NCBI GenBank assembly: GCA_001584585.1
Contig: LSYV01000091.1
Span: 186,600 to 250,599, forward strand
Reading direction: 5' to 3'
Length of the DNA stretch: 64,000 nt
Source: Gonium pectorale
Lineage: Eukaryota; Chlorophyta; Chlorophyceae; Chlamydomonadales; Volvocaceae
This document shows, one piece after another, positions 23,301-33,955 of this stretch. A model generated the notes under the pieces. The model did no database searches and had not been told where the DNA came from. It saw only the letters and a program-made list of their open reading frames with translations. How positions within the stretch are numbered: position 1 is the stretch's first letter; every line of letters begins with the position of its first letter. The translations under genes were made by a program, and so were the position numbers.

Positions 23301-26129
23301 GAAGATTGGGAAACGGGTCGTGTCGCGCACGCTCCATCGCAGTGAGGGCCATCATCTCATGGCGGGCTTGGTGTAGTTGCAGCGGCGAGAGACGCCGCAA
23401 AGCCAGCGTGGGGGGGAGCGTGAGGAGGTAGCGTGACAAGGCAGCGGCGGAGCACAGGCGGGGCGAACGCTTTGGCCGGGCGGGCGGGCGCATGCGTGGA
23501 CACGCGTCGACAGTGCTTGGTACGGGAGAGGGTGCGGCCACTCGCCGCCCACACAGTTTAAACCTGCGCCCGCCTCGGCCCTGCGCAGGTTCTCCAAGAG
23601 GACCCCCCGCTGCCCCCCGCGGGCCAGTTCAGCGAGGAGTTCCGGGACTTCGTGCGCGTGTGCCTGGCCAAGGAGCCGCACCGCAGGCCGCCTGCGGACG
23701 CGCTGCTGAAGCACCCCTGGATCGCAAAGGTGCGCACAAGGGTGCATCGTAAAGGGAGCTGCGGGGTGGGCGGGCGGGCTCAGATCAGGCGGGGCGGCCT
23801 CCCGGCCCCTGCCTTGCTTCGCGCGCCCACCAGGCCACAACGCTGCTCGGGAGCTCCTACAGCCTACAGCCACACCCGGGCCAATGCAACCAACAGTATG
23901 CCTTTCGTACTCTCCCTTCCCTGGCGACCCGTTTCCCTACTTCACTATCCTCTCCCTGAATCGGAAACGGCTCGCGGGCTCGGGCGGGAGTCGCGTGGCA
24001 TCAACCAGGGAGGCATGTTCATGAGGAAGCTAGACCCCTCACCGCTGCCCTCCGCTGCCCCGTCTGTCCCCAAACCAAACCAACCCGGGTCCGCAGTTTG
24101 CGAACGACCCAGTGGACCTGAAGGCCTTCATGCGCTGCTGCCACAATCCGTACGACAAGCTGGACGAGATCGCGGTGGTGTTCGCATTCAACTACTATGC
24201 GCTGCTGGACGGGGGGCCGGCCAAGGTGGCCGACCTGGCGCCGCTCTACTCCAAGCAGTCGGTGAGCCTTGGGGAGGGGCGGGGGAGGGCTGTTCGGGGT
24301 GCGGGTTCTTGAGGAAGGGCAGGGGCCTGCCCGGCGTCTGCAAGGGGGACCTCCAGTCCGTTGGTGTAGGTCGCCCACAAGCGCCGCGATGGTGCCTCTC
24401 TTCCACAGACCCAACGGGACCAGGCGGTGTGCGAGGGCTGATGAGGCGCCCGGGCCCGCGCGTGATGGGCTGTGGGCGTGCGTGGCTCTTGGAGAGGGGA
24501 CGTTTACTTTGCCGGCAGTCCCGCCTTCGTCTCCGCAAACGGTCTCTGTCACCTGCTAAGCCCATCCCAACCACGGCCCAATGCTCTCCGCTCACACTGC
24601 TTGGCCCACCGGCGCTCCCCACCCCCTCACGCCTTTCCCGGGAATGCTCCTAAACACCTTGATCCGTAACCCCGCCCCGCCCCCCCCCCTGCCACCCCAA
24701 CTGGCCCGTGCTACTCTAACCTGCAGACGCTCCGCTACGACGGCGACTCGGCGGTTGGCTCCTCGTCCATCATCTCCAAGCTGTCCTCCGTGGCCACCAT
24801 GCACGCGGGCTTCAAGGTGACGCACCAGCTGGACGACGTGCAGTGCCAGCCGCTGGGGGCGGTGAGTGGTGGGGGGCTAGGGGCGGAGGGCCAGGGTGGG
24901 GGCGTGGGCAGGGGGGTCGGGGTGGGGGAGAGGGCACACAGGAACCAGAGGTTACGGGGGCCGGGGCGGGGACATTGCCGGCACATGCGCGGCAGAGGAG
25001 GTGCAAGGCCAGCCGCAGGGGGGCGCGAGCCGAGAGGGAGAGGCCAGGATATGCAGGGAAGGAGGGCAGGGAAGGAGGGCAGGGAAGGAGGGCAGGGAAG
25101 GAGGGCAGGGTTGACGGTTGGCAACCGGGAGCGCCACCGGGAGCACATCGCTCGGAATCAGTAGGTAGCGGTTGGTCGGGCCTCGGGAACGCAAGGGGCA
25201 GCTCTGGGCGCCGATGTGTCGTCGGCAAAGGAGGCAGCGGCTCGGCGCAAGAGGCTCGATGCGCTCCCGTACGGTGCCGCATGTGCATCATTCCACTCAA
25301 CGGTCGTCAGCACACAAGCCCGCCAGCCTCCATCCCCTTCCGTGCTCGGTCACCCGCGCGAACCCCCCCCCCCACACACACACACACTCCATGTGTTGCG
25401 CTCTCGGCCCCTCGTCGTCCTACTATTTCTCCCAGCGCCCCGCCCCCACCCCGCCCCCACCCCTGCCCCCAGGACGGCAGCGCGCTGGTCAACGTGTCGG
25501 GCCGGCTGGTGACCCCGGCTGCGGGGGCGCTCCCGCAGCACTACAACGAGGTCTTCGTGCTCAGCCAGTTCCAGGTGCGGCGGCATGGGCCAACGGAGGG
25601 CGCACAGGGGCGGTGTGGGCCAGGGTGCGGGCCGAGCACGGGGGCAGAGGGCGGCGGCTGACTAAACGGTGATTGATCACCCGGACTTGTCCGCTCACGC
25701 CGCGCACCGGCCCGGACGGACAGACGTGGCCAATGTCGGGGTCTCCAAGGAGGCCCAGCCTGTGTGCCACGGCCCTCGCGGGTGGCGATGGCAGTGGCCC
25801 GCCTGGTCTTGCCCCCCTTGTATGTGTCGGCAGGGCGCTCGCGGTGGTGTGGGGGGTCCCCGCCTGCATTTGGCTGCAGCGGGGAGCGGAACGTGTAGCG
25901 GGGAGTCCCTTGCGCTCGGCCACGTACCCGCCCGCCCGCCCTGCCCAGCGGCCATGACTCCTTGTACTCCGACCCCACCGCCCCTGTACCTTTTTCTGCC
26001 CTCATCCTCGCACCTCGCACCTCGCCCCCCCCCCACGCCGCCCTCCCCTTCCCGCCCCCTCCCCCCCTCCGCCCTCCACAGCCCGGCGAATACTACGTGG
26101 CGCACCAGGTGCTGCGGCTGTGCAAGTGA
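20367..26129 (+). CDS. MKK3: MKK3-type MAP kinase kinase with C-terminal NTF2-like domain
   Basis: Thirteen exons: 20367-20438, 20514-20621, 20830-20886, 21287-21355, 21793-21960, 22268-22354, 22758-22862, 23077-23244, 23589-23729, 24097-24261, 24727-24861, 25473-25574 and 26082-26129 (TGA). They give 474 residues and every exon is in phase 0. Kinase features are the Gly loop LGQGASSIV, catalytic Lys in FVAVKK (Lys95), [10 protein letters not shown] (Asp191), DFG at 209-211, and a T-x5-T activation site (Thr219, Thr225), as in plant MAPKKs. These are followed by [10 protein letters not shown] and [19 protein letters not shown]. Residues 326-474 form the NTF2-like tail that defines plant group B MKK3. 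It should phosphorylate MAPKs in stress or hormone-type signalling. Intron 6 needs a GC donor (22355). A 20-N gap sits in intron 3 and leaves the coding sequence intact. Confidence 0.93.
21083..21102. other. Assembly gap (20 N)
   Basis: Twenty N inside MKK3 intron 3, flanked by G/GT-rich low-complexity sequence with runs of up to twelve G. The true length is probably unknown. Confidence 0.97.
25055..25110. repeat. 13-base tandem repeat AGGGAAGGAGGGC
   Basis: Four perfect units and a partial fifth, in MKK3 intron 11. The strand is all purine apart from C, so it could form triplex or G-quadruplex structure. Confidence 0.9.
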
Positions 26130-26308
26130 GGCGGGGCGGGGACCGCTGATAGCTGGGCACCCGGGATGCAACAGCCTGCTCGTGCAGCGGTGCCTGTGGC
26201 GAAGTGACGTGGGGAAGCGACGCGCAGAGGCATGGTGACGGGAGCGCAGGAGGGCCCGCTGGTGGAGCGCGCCACGGCTGCATGGCGGTGCTCCGTACCG
26301 GTGGGGTG

Positions 26309-26410
26309 TCTCCGTGCTGCGAGGGCCCATGCGTCTCCGCGCTGCGAGGGCCCATGCGTCTCCGCGCTGCGAGGGCCCATGCGTCTCCGCGCTGCGAGGG
26401 CCCATGCGTT
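26309..26410. repeat. 25-base tandem repeat downstream of MKK3
   Basis: Four near-identical 25-base units containing GCTGCGAGGGCCCATGCG start at 26316, 26341, 26366 and 26391. They lie in the probable MKK3 3' UTR. GGGCCC makes each unit partly self-complementary. Confidence 0.92.
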
Positions 26411-27160
26411 TGAGGGGCGAAGCCGTCAACAGCGTGTGTGTAGAGGGCAGGAGGCGGGGAGCGGCCTGGGGGCAGGAAGAGCTGTGACGGGGCAGCGGCA
26501 AGGAACTGATGATGGACTCCATTCCTCGGTCCCCTTGCTGGGCGTGCGCGCGAGTAGGGACACGGCGAGCCATCCGTTCGTGGCTTGGGTGCGCGGGCGT
26601 TCAACGGGGGCGGGGCGCTAGACGCGTGCCGATGCCAAAATAGCGGCTTCCAGATGGCGTGTGACGCTCGACCTCGAACCGTTTGGCTGCCAGGGTTATG
26701 CACTTGACACGTGCCAAAGCATTCGCGTGAGCCGATTTCGCGGGCGGCGTGCTCCGTGCGACCATGGCAGCGCAGACCGCACAGCTGTCTTGTATGAATT
26801 GTCGTTATCGAAGAGGCGCACCCAGGGACAGATGGTAGTTCAGTGAGAGGTGTCAATGGTTTGCCGGGGGGGCCGGTGCGATGTCAAAGCTGTGCGATTC
26901 TTCTGTCGCGAGACTCGCGACCCCCCGCCGGCGGAGGATTGCATTCGGCATCCGGTCCGGGTTGGCCGTAAAACGGTGTTACAGATAGCCGTGCGACAAG
27001 CAGCCTTGAGGCGCTTAGGATATTGGCGTCCCGGCAGGGGCGGTACGTATGGGATGTGGTTACCACATCCATTAATGAAAAATGTGTGGTGTGGTGATGG
27101 GTCCTGCGCATCGCAGGCGCCCTTGCCGATCACAAACAGGTGGCTTCGGCCAAGTACCAG

Positions 27161-27165
27161 TGTAA
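27161..27165 (+). terminator. TGTAA poly(A) signal candidate for MKK3
   Basis: The first clear TGTAA downstream of the MKK3 stop, about 1.0 kb away, followed by more at about 27280 and 27293. Confidence 0.3.
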
Positions 27166-27400
27166 GCTGATTAAGAGGCGAGGGAACAGAGGTTAAAGCG
27201 TGGGTTAAAGCGGTGCTCGCCCGCGAGAGCTAGCTCCCATATAACACAGGTTGGTACTCTTCGGGAAGTGGCACGTGTAATCTGTAAAGTCTGTAACCTG
27301 CCGTCGACGGTACCGCTGTCCCAGCCCCAGTCGTAAAGCGCATGGCACGTCAACGCTAGCGGTCATTTGATGCAGAGTGGTGCGGGTGCGGTACTGGGCA

Positions 27401-27654
27401 CAGTAGGGCAAACCCTACAGTAAACCTGAGCTTCCCAGCGGGCCCGCTCCCCCCTGGAGTGATTTGTCGCGCGCCGTAAGCATAGTGAGAGACTTAGCAT
27501 TTTGGCATGAAATTGACTCGGCCCAGAGTGCGGGTTCGACGCCCGCTAACAATAATTTTGATAGCGGTGCTGAGGTCCGCGCTCCAGGGGGGAGCGGTGC
27601 TCCAGGGGGGAGCGGGGCGAGAGCGTTAGGGCCAGTAGGGCAAACCATACAGTA
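27401..27654 (+). mobile_element. Short non-autonomous element with tRNA-like core (SINE/MITE-like)
   Basis: A 22-base direct repeat, CAGTAGGGCAAACCxTACAGTA, stands at 27401-27422 and 27633-27654 with one mismatch, like a target duplication. Inside it, GCTCCCCCCTGGAG (27446-27459) faces its exact inverted copy at 27582-27595 and again at 27600-27613. Between them are an A-box-like AGCATAGTGAG (about 27478) and a B-box-like GGTTCGACGCC (27533), with a perfect 5-bp T-stem GCGGG/CCCGC around TTCGACG. The acceptor ends do not pair, so it is not a working tRNA. The family is not known to me. Confidence 0.4.
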
Positions 27655-28150
27655 TGAGTAGGCTACAGTAAGAGCCCGTCGGCTCCAAGTGACCCGTGGG
27701 TCGGTGCCCCAGCAGCGGCGCCAGGCCCCCTTACACCAGGCAAGCGCTGCGCTCATATGAGCCCACTCACCAGCCGCTCCCGTATGGTCTCGTCACCCGT
27801 CTCCTATGTCGCTATGTGTGTACGCAGGGTGCATGCTAACCGCGGGCGGGTTGGCGGGGAGGGACACGCCGTACGTACTCGACGTATACAGGCCAGACGG
27901 CAGGGCTCCAGAATTCCTGTTGGGGGCAGCCCCCGCGCTAGGGACAGGGGCGTCTGAGCTCTTGCGAATCTTGGGATGAACGTGGGCGACAAAGAGGCCG
28001 AGGGGATAAGGGATGTGAGGGCGACGGTTTGGCAGCGGGGAGGCCCAGGGTGCGTGCACTTGGTGGTGTTACGCGGCATTGTAGGGGCCCGAGTCAGCTA
28101 GGTTGCAGCCCCGGGTGCCACGCCTTTCCGTGACTGTCCGTGCCAAGGCT

Positions 28151-28228
28151 GGCACTGTAGCGCAGCGGGCTGATGCGCATGAGGTTGACTCCTGCAAGAC
28201 CGCCGCCCGACTCCTCTCCCCTGTGCCG
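28151..28228 (+). pseudogene. tRNA-like degenerate sequence
   Basis: About 77 bases lay out as a tRNA. The acceptor GGCACTG pairs 6 of 7 with CTGTGCC. Position 8-9 TA leads a good A box (TAGCGCAGCGGG) with a 4-bp D-stem GCGC/GCGC. The anticodon stem is imperfect and the T-arm does not pair; a weak B-box remnant CCGACTCC remains. It is best read as a decayed tRNA or SINE head. Confidence 0.3.
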
Positions 28229-31200
28229 CTGACGGGCTGGCTCGTGGGCCCGCATCCGCAAACGCACGTGCAAGCCCAGCCTAGCGACACCAGCCAGACA
28301 CCAAGCCCACCCCATAGGCTTGCATGGACGACCCCTGTCCCACACCTAGCCTTCGCTTGACTGCCCTTGCATGCACCCGCTGCACCACCCACTGCCGGGC
28401 CCGCACGCACCGAACGGCGAACGTGCGGCCGGTGGGCTGCCTGCGTCTCTGCTGCTTTCATGCCTTCCCGCCCCGCAGCTGACCGCAAGAAGGTGGGAAG
28501 GCGTAAAATCGTGACGTTGCTTCCAGTTGCATGTCGTGCTCGTTTACTGCACAACGTGCGTTTTACGTGCATGCCCGTGACTGGGATATGACTCGCTCTC
28601 TCCTCATCGCGCGTGCTACCGAGCGGCCAAGGTCTAGCCTGCAGCGCGTAGAAGAAGGGAGACGAAGTAAACATGGCACCCATGTGCCCCGCTTGCCGAT
28701 GCTGCTTGCGCACGCTCGCTCGCGCTTGCTTGTTTAACGGCTGTCATCCAATACGGTGTGCGAAGTGGTGTCACGGCGTCACAAGAAGGGTAATCAGCGA
28801 CGTAGGCTCGAAGGATGATGGCAAGAACCTTACATGACCTTCCGCTAGTCGGTCAACCTAACGAAAGGGGTCTGCTAGCTGCTATACTGCCCAAGAGCAG
28901 GACGAGACAGCGGCAACAGGCGCTGCCTCGGCCTAAAACACACGCGACCGGTACGGCGATCAAGAACCACCAACCGGAACCACAAACAGATCCAACACCG
29001 GTAATGATACACGCCAATGCAACGCACTGACGAATATGGAAGCATGGCAACACGACGGTAAACCAAGCGAACGCATCATGCAAAGACAGGTGACGGTAAA
29101 ATGAACATGTGCACCAATCTGAGCCGACATGCATCCGTCAACAAACAACCGCCAACTACAGAAGGGGAACGGACAACCAGTGCATGGTGCCCACGATAAG
29201 GCGCCGTCACCAGCGGGATACGGCATGCCGTACGGGCATATGTGAACAACAGCTACCGGTATTCCAACGGTCGGCTCAGTTCCCACACCGCGCCAGCAGG
29301 CGGTCACCTGTGCCCCAGACGCTGTCCTGTACAGTCCCGACAAGCTCCACCAAAAGGCCCACACCACCGCTCCGCACACACGCTCAGCTGCAAGCGCCGG
29401 CCGTTTACGCCCCCAAACAGCTTCCACCGGACCCTGGCCTTGCTGGTCTAACGCCTGCGCTTTTGGCTCCCCGGCCAAGCAAGCGTCTGCAAGCTCACGG
29501 GCCGGTGCGCGGCCATGCACGCGCGCCCCGGGGGGCTGCCCCTCCAGCGAACACCGCAGACGTGCGGTGGCATCCCCAGCCTTGGGCTTCAGCTCAGTTC
29601 CCTCTGCTCCATCCACGGACCCCGCCCTTCAACCATGCTCATGTCCACTCACTGCGTCCCTCATGCCCAGGGACCTCCTCGCAGGCCATGCAGCAGCCCC
29701 TCACTTTTCTACCCAATCTCGCGCATTCTCCCCTGACGGAACAACGGCCGCTCGCCACCAGCGCCACCTTGCAGTCGCTTGCCCTCCTACTTGATGCACA
29801 CCGCCCCCGGCCCGGCTGGTTGCCTGTCCGTCCTCCCCCCTGGCCCCCGCGCAACCGGACACATCGCATGTGACTTTCAGCGCCGCCATATCCCTCATGT
29901 ATTTCATATATCTCCCACCCTCTCGTTAACCTTCTTGGTGTGTTCGTTGCGACGTGGTGATGGTAGTTCGAGAGGCGAGATGTAGTGGGCACAGTCAACA
30001 TCGAATGGTAGGATTGGGACACGCCCGTGCCGTCCCCTCCTTCGCCATAACAATGTCAGCTTAGCGCCGGAGCGCGTGGACGATGTGAGTATCTGCGTAC
30101 GCTCAGGTTACGGCTGGCGGTGCGTTGGATGGGCCAGATGAACGGATGCGGGTGCGCGCTGTGTAGCAGTTGCGCATTGCGAGTAGGGAACGTGCAGGCT
30201 GCGCATCTTTCGTGGCTGCGTGTGGTGACCGATGGTTCATGCGTGCGAGTCAGTCGGGAGCGGTGCATACGTCCCTCTTTGGAGGTGTGAGGCTTGCTGC
30301 CCGCCCTGTATATGTACGGACGCCGGCTCGAAACATCCAGGCCCAGCCCAGGCCTGTGTCCACGTGCCAAGCGTCCGCAGCGGCAACTGCCTACTGAAGC
30401 TATTGCAGCGGGCGACGAGCTGCCCTTTTTCTTCGTGGGAACCCAAGATGCCACAAGATGGGTCCGTGAGATGGGTCTGAACATGTGCAGAGCTGGATGG
30501 AGCTGGTGCTGTGCCGGTTCCCTGCACTACCCATGGTCGCATGTCTGCATCTGTCGCTGAGGCGGGATTTCGTTGTTCGGTTGGTAGCTAGGTATGTCCC
30601 GTATTCGATTTCGTACTGACACTGGACGCGACGCCCTCGTTCTAACATAAACTTGGGAACGTTCAATGCCAAACGGTGGCGGCATCCACCCAAACCACGT
30701 CGCTGCAATGCTACGTCTGTAATGACATCCTGTGACCGGCGGAACAAAAAGCGAGGGATCAGCACAGCAGCAACAGCCGTGAAAAGGCCACGTGCCCAAA
30801 GCGTGTATGATGTGTTATGTCTACACCGACTGCTGGTGTCTCGAACTCCCTTCTTCCCGCCAACGCACCATTTGACTTCACACGCGCTGCCTCAGCGTCA
30901 TGAGACGTCCGAACAGAAGTCTAGCCAGGCCACACAAGGTTTTAGCCGCGATCAGAACGATCAGCGCCGCAACATGCCTGAAACAGACTTATTCCTAGGT
31001 TGTTAGCAGCGTGTATGCTACGACTTCGTATATGCTAAGAGTACGTATTGCCCATGGCTATGGCCTTGATTGTCACCACAAACGCCACAAAGGGGTTGCC
31101 GTACAAACCCTGGCGTGTGGTCACGTGCGCGGGTAGTGCCGGGCGTGCCGGAGGCTGGTCGTCGTGTGCGTAGGTATCAAACTGCTTGGTCATGTATACG

Positions 31201-31385
31201 CAGCGGGGCGCGGCCAACTGACCCATTCAAATCCGACCCGCTCTGTCTTTCACGCGATTTGGACACTTTGCCCTTCTGTACTGACCGCTGGATTCTAGTG
31301 CTGCTGTTGGGCAGTTCCATCACCCGCTCTAGTCACGCAACGCCGCGTCCGCAAAGTTCCATTGACACCCATCGGCGGGATAGAC

Positions 31386-31700
31386 TTACAAGGACGGCTT
31401 CAGTGCGATCGCCTCGCCTCCGCCTGCCTGCATTGGTCCTAGTCTAGGATTCTGCACAAGCTCCTGGCTGATGGCGGGGAAAGCGCTAAAATCCTGCGAG
31501 AGCTTGTGCAAAAGCGCATCCGTCATCACGCGCTCTTTCTTCCCGAGTCCAAGATATACAGGCGGGCCCAGTGGTGGTAGCTGCAGGGTGTGTCGATGTG
31601 TATCCTTCTGGCTCATTGCATCAACAGGAGCTGCCCGCAGTGAAGACCCAGCTGGGCGGTAGCCATAATCACGCCGGCGAGCCTGGGCCGCGCGCCGCAC
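31386..31700 (-). CDS. Coding-like fragment, minus strand (hypothetical)
   Basis: This open frame ends in a stop at 31386. It has balanced, non-repetitive composition over its last 60 codons (for example ERVMTDALLHKLSQDFSAF and QELVQNPRLGPMQAGGG), unlike the shadow frames nearby. It could be the last exon of a gene whose upstream part lies right of 31700, but I could not link it to other exons. No family is recognised. Confidence 0.25.
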   Translation of the reverse strand: MRRAAQARRRDYGYRPAGSSLRAAPVDAMSQKDTHRHTLQLPPLGPPVYLGLGKKERVMTDALLHKLSQDFSAFPAISQELVQNPRLGPMQAGGGEAIALKPSL

Positions 31701-32078
31701 CTTCCCTTCACCGTTTGACGGAGCCGCGGCGCCGAGCGCGGCCGAGCAAGAGCACAGCTGGGTGGAGGGGTTGAGAACGGTGCCCGCCTTTGTTCGGTAA
31801 TAACCTGGTGTTGCCGTGTCCCCATGCTGGAGCCCGCTGGATCAGCGGCAGAGGATAGTGAAGCCTGCGGTGCGCTTGCAGCGGCGGCCAGGCGCGCTGC
31901 CGCCCTGACGCGGCAGCTGGAGGAGCTGGCGGAGGCAGGCGATGGAGGCGTGCAGGGCGTTCGGGGGCCGTTCTTGGCATATCGCATCGCGAATCGCATA
32001 GTGCACAAGTCCAGTGAGCTGAATCACAAGTCCCTCGGTCACATTCTATCGTTAATACTGACAGTGCCATGGCAGAGC

Positions 32079-32268
32079 CCCACCCCGCCACCCCGCCACC
32101 CCGCCACCCCGCCACCCCGCCACCNNNNNNNNNNNNNNNNNNNNCCCGTCGCCCGCCCCACCCGCCACCCGCCACCCGCCACCCGCCACCCGCCACCCGC
32201 CACCCGCCACCCGCCACCCGCCACCCGCCACCCGCCACCCCGCCACCCCGCCACCCTGCCACCCCGCC
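32079..32268. repeat. CCACCCCG / CCACCCG satellite
   Basis: Left of the gap the unit is 8 bases (CCACCCCG). Right of it about eleven 7-base units (CCACCCG) are followed by 8-base units again. The minus strand is GGGTGGC-rich and G-quadruplex-prone, which may explain the assembly gap. Confidence 0.95.
32125..32144. other. Assembly gap (20 N)
   Basis: Twenty N inside the CCACCC satellite. The repeat array is probably longer than shown. Confidence 0.97.
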
Positions 32269-32690
32269 CTGTTGGGCGTCTCCTGCCTGTGCGATAAGCT
32301 GTGCATGCGGCGACCCTCGCCCCGGACGGCGGCCGCGAAGGAGGCTCTGCCGCTGCCGCCCCGGTGGCCGGGGAGGCGCACGCCGCACTCCCCTCGGATC
32401 TGCTTGCGCTTTGTACACGCTCCGCCTGCCACCTGGCGACGTACCTGGCAGCGGCAGCGGCTAGGCTCCACCTGGAGGGGGATGGCTGTAACGGCGCCGC
32501 GTCGGCCGAAATCCTCACCGAGGAGACCGCTGGCACAGCCCGCACCCTCAACAAGCTTGTTCCTCTCATGCCCCGGCTGCAGCTCGGGCCTGACGGAGGC
32601 GCAACTGATCGCCTGTCAGCCGCACCGCCTGCTGGCGGCGGCAGCGGCCCTCGTGAGCGCCATCGCCCCCATCCTGGGGGGTGCGAAGAT

Positions 32691-33955
32691 GAGGCACTGC
32701 GGCTTAGCGGACATTCTGACTTGGGTTCTGGTCGCCCCTACGGCCAGCCCAGGCATCAACTTCCGTGTCCAGGCATGCGCCGGTGCGGGGGACTTAGCTG
32801 TGCCTCGTGCGGCCGCCGCTGCGTCGTTTTGCATGGAGCGGCCCCTGCTCGCCGCTTCGGGGGCAGCGACGATGGAGCGAAGCCCGCAGTGTATACCAAG
32901 TTGGTATGTCAAGTTGCGCTTTTCTTTCGTGTTCTGGGCCTCACGGCTAAGACAAACGGTGTTTCACCACCTCTGCTATGGCGGGTCGGGAGCCAATCGG
33001 TCGTATGGCCTGCAGATCCTCTGGGGGGCCTGTAATCTAATCTAATAGGAGTCGTGCTGGGATCTCCAACACAGGCAATTACAGGCACGAAGCGACGGCG
33101 GCGGCGCCCTCACCCTCCCCGCGTAAGGCCTCTCAGAGTCTCAGTGCCGGAGGGTGTGCAGAGGATGGTGAGACGGGAGGTGGCGGAGGTTGACGCCGTC
33201 GCAGCGTCCGTGGTTCTGCCGGCGTCGCTGGATGTGGACGGCGGCGAAGCTGGCTACGGGGCAGCTGCGGGTGTGGGCAAGACCGAGGTGTGGGCAGGTG
33301 TCATGCAGCCGCCAGCAGGGCAGTGGACAGTGGGCCCGTGTATGCACGCGCGGACTGGATGGACAGGTGGCAGCAGCTTGGTCACTCCGGAAAGCTTCAG
33401 ATGGCTGCGAGCTGGGCGGTGTAAGCTGTTTTCCAAAGCGTTTGTAACGCCTCGGTGGTGATTTAGGCGGGCCACGCCCTCACGGACGCCCCACGCCCAA
33501 GCACGTCAACCCGCGCATTGCGCACAGCCGTTGAAGGCAACGCTGGCAGCTACCCAGACATGTATTGCTTCACGGAAACAGGGCGAGCCGTAAACCACGC
33601 TGGTCTAGAAACCCCCACGAAACGACACGTACTCTCCCCTGCGTACTCTCTGGCCCGAGCGGACATGCGGCCACAGGCCAACCCGTTCGTCGTTGAAGCT
33701 GACGCTGGCCTAATGATCCACACTTTTCCACTGTTTCGGTACCCATGGACAGAGTATTCCGACGTACGTGCACATACACACTGTACGGCCGGCGGTGTTA
33801 GGTGTCGACCCAACTTCGGCGGAATGATGTGCGCCGGCATGAAATAGGACTCTTCATAACGGCCACAGCTCGTTACTATGTTCACTGAAGACAAAGCCCG
33901 TGTGTCAGGTTAGGGACACGTCGCCTCCACCTTTCTCTGGGACTAAGGAATCAAC
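32691..33955. other. Intergenic region upstream of HRD1
   Basis: Open frames occur on both strands but lack splice or family support. The HRD1 promoter and 5' UTR should lie in the last few hundred bases. No TATA-like element is evident. Confidence 0.4.

Larger units (their letters stand above)
26130..31385. other. Gene-poor region after MKK3
   Basis: The MKK3 3' UTR probably runs to about 27180. After it I find no supported gene. The interval holds a tRNA-like element (27401-27654), a second degenerate tRNA-like stretch (28151-28228), and a C-rich stretch (29100-29880). That stretch has long open frames on both strands (29109-29873 plus, 28960-29616 minus) but no splice or family support. 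Lower-GC sequence continues to 31385. Confidence 0.45.
31824..32690 (+). pseudogene. Coding-like fragments, plus strand, frame-broken
   Basis: Two stretches look protein-like. One at about 31824-31960 has a heptad-like GALAAAARRAAALTRQLEEL. The other, at about 32301-32590, includes DLLALCTRSACHLATYLAAA and EILTEETAGTARTLNKLVPL. The second seems to continue in the +1 frame as GLTEAQLIACQPHRLLAAAA up to a possible donor near 32654. A satellite with an N gap separates the two. This may be a real gene with a missing small intron, an assembly indel or a pseudogene. No family is recognised. Confidence 0.25.

Noticed and set aside
24812..25661. Long frames on both strands over MKK3 introns 11-12
   Set aside because: They cross clear splice sites and tandem repeats. 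The conserved MKK3 exons are in other frames.
26309..26410. Possible CRISPR-like array
   Set aside because: The 25-base units are directly adjacent with no unique spacers, and this is a eukaryotic nuclear sequence.
29109..29873. 254-codon open frame on the plus strand (and a 218-codon one on the minus strand, 28960-29616)
   Set aside because: Long frames are expected by chance in this C-rich stretch. Both are Pro/Arg/Ala-rich without domains, overlap on opposite strands, and have no splice or family support.
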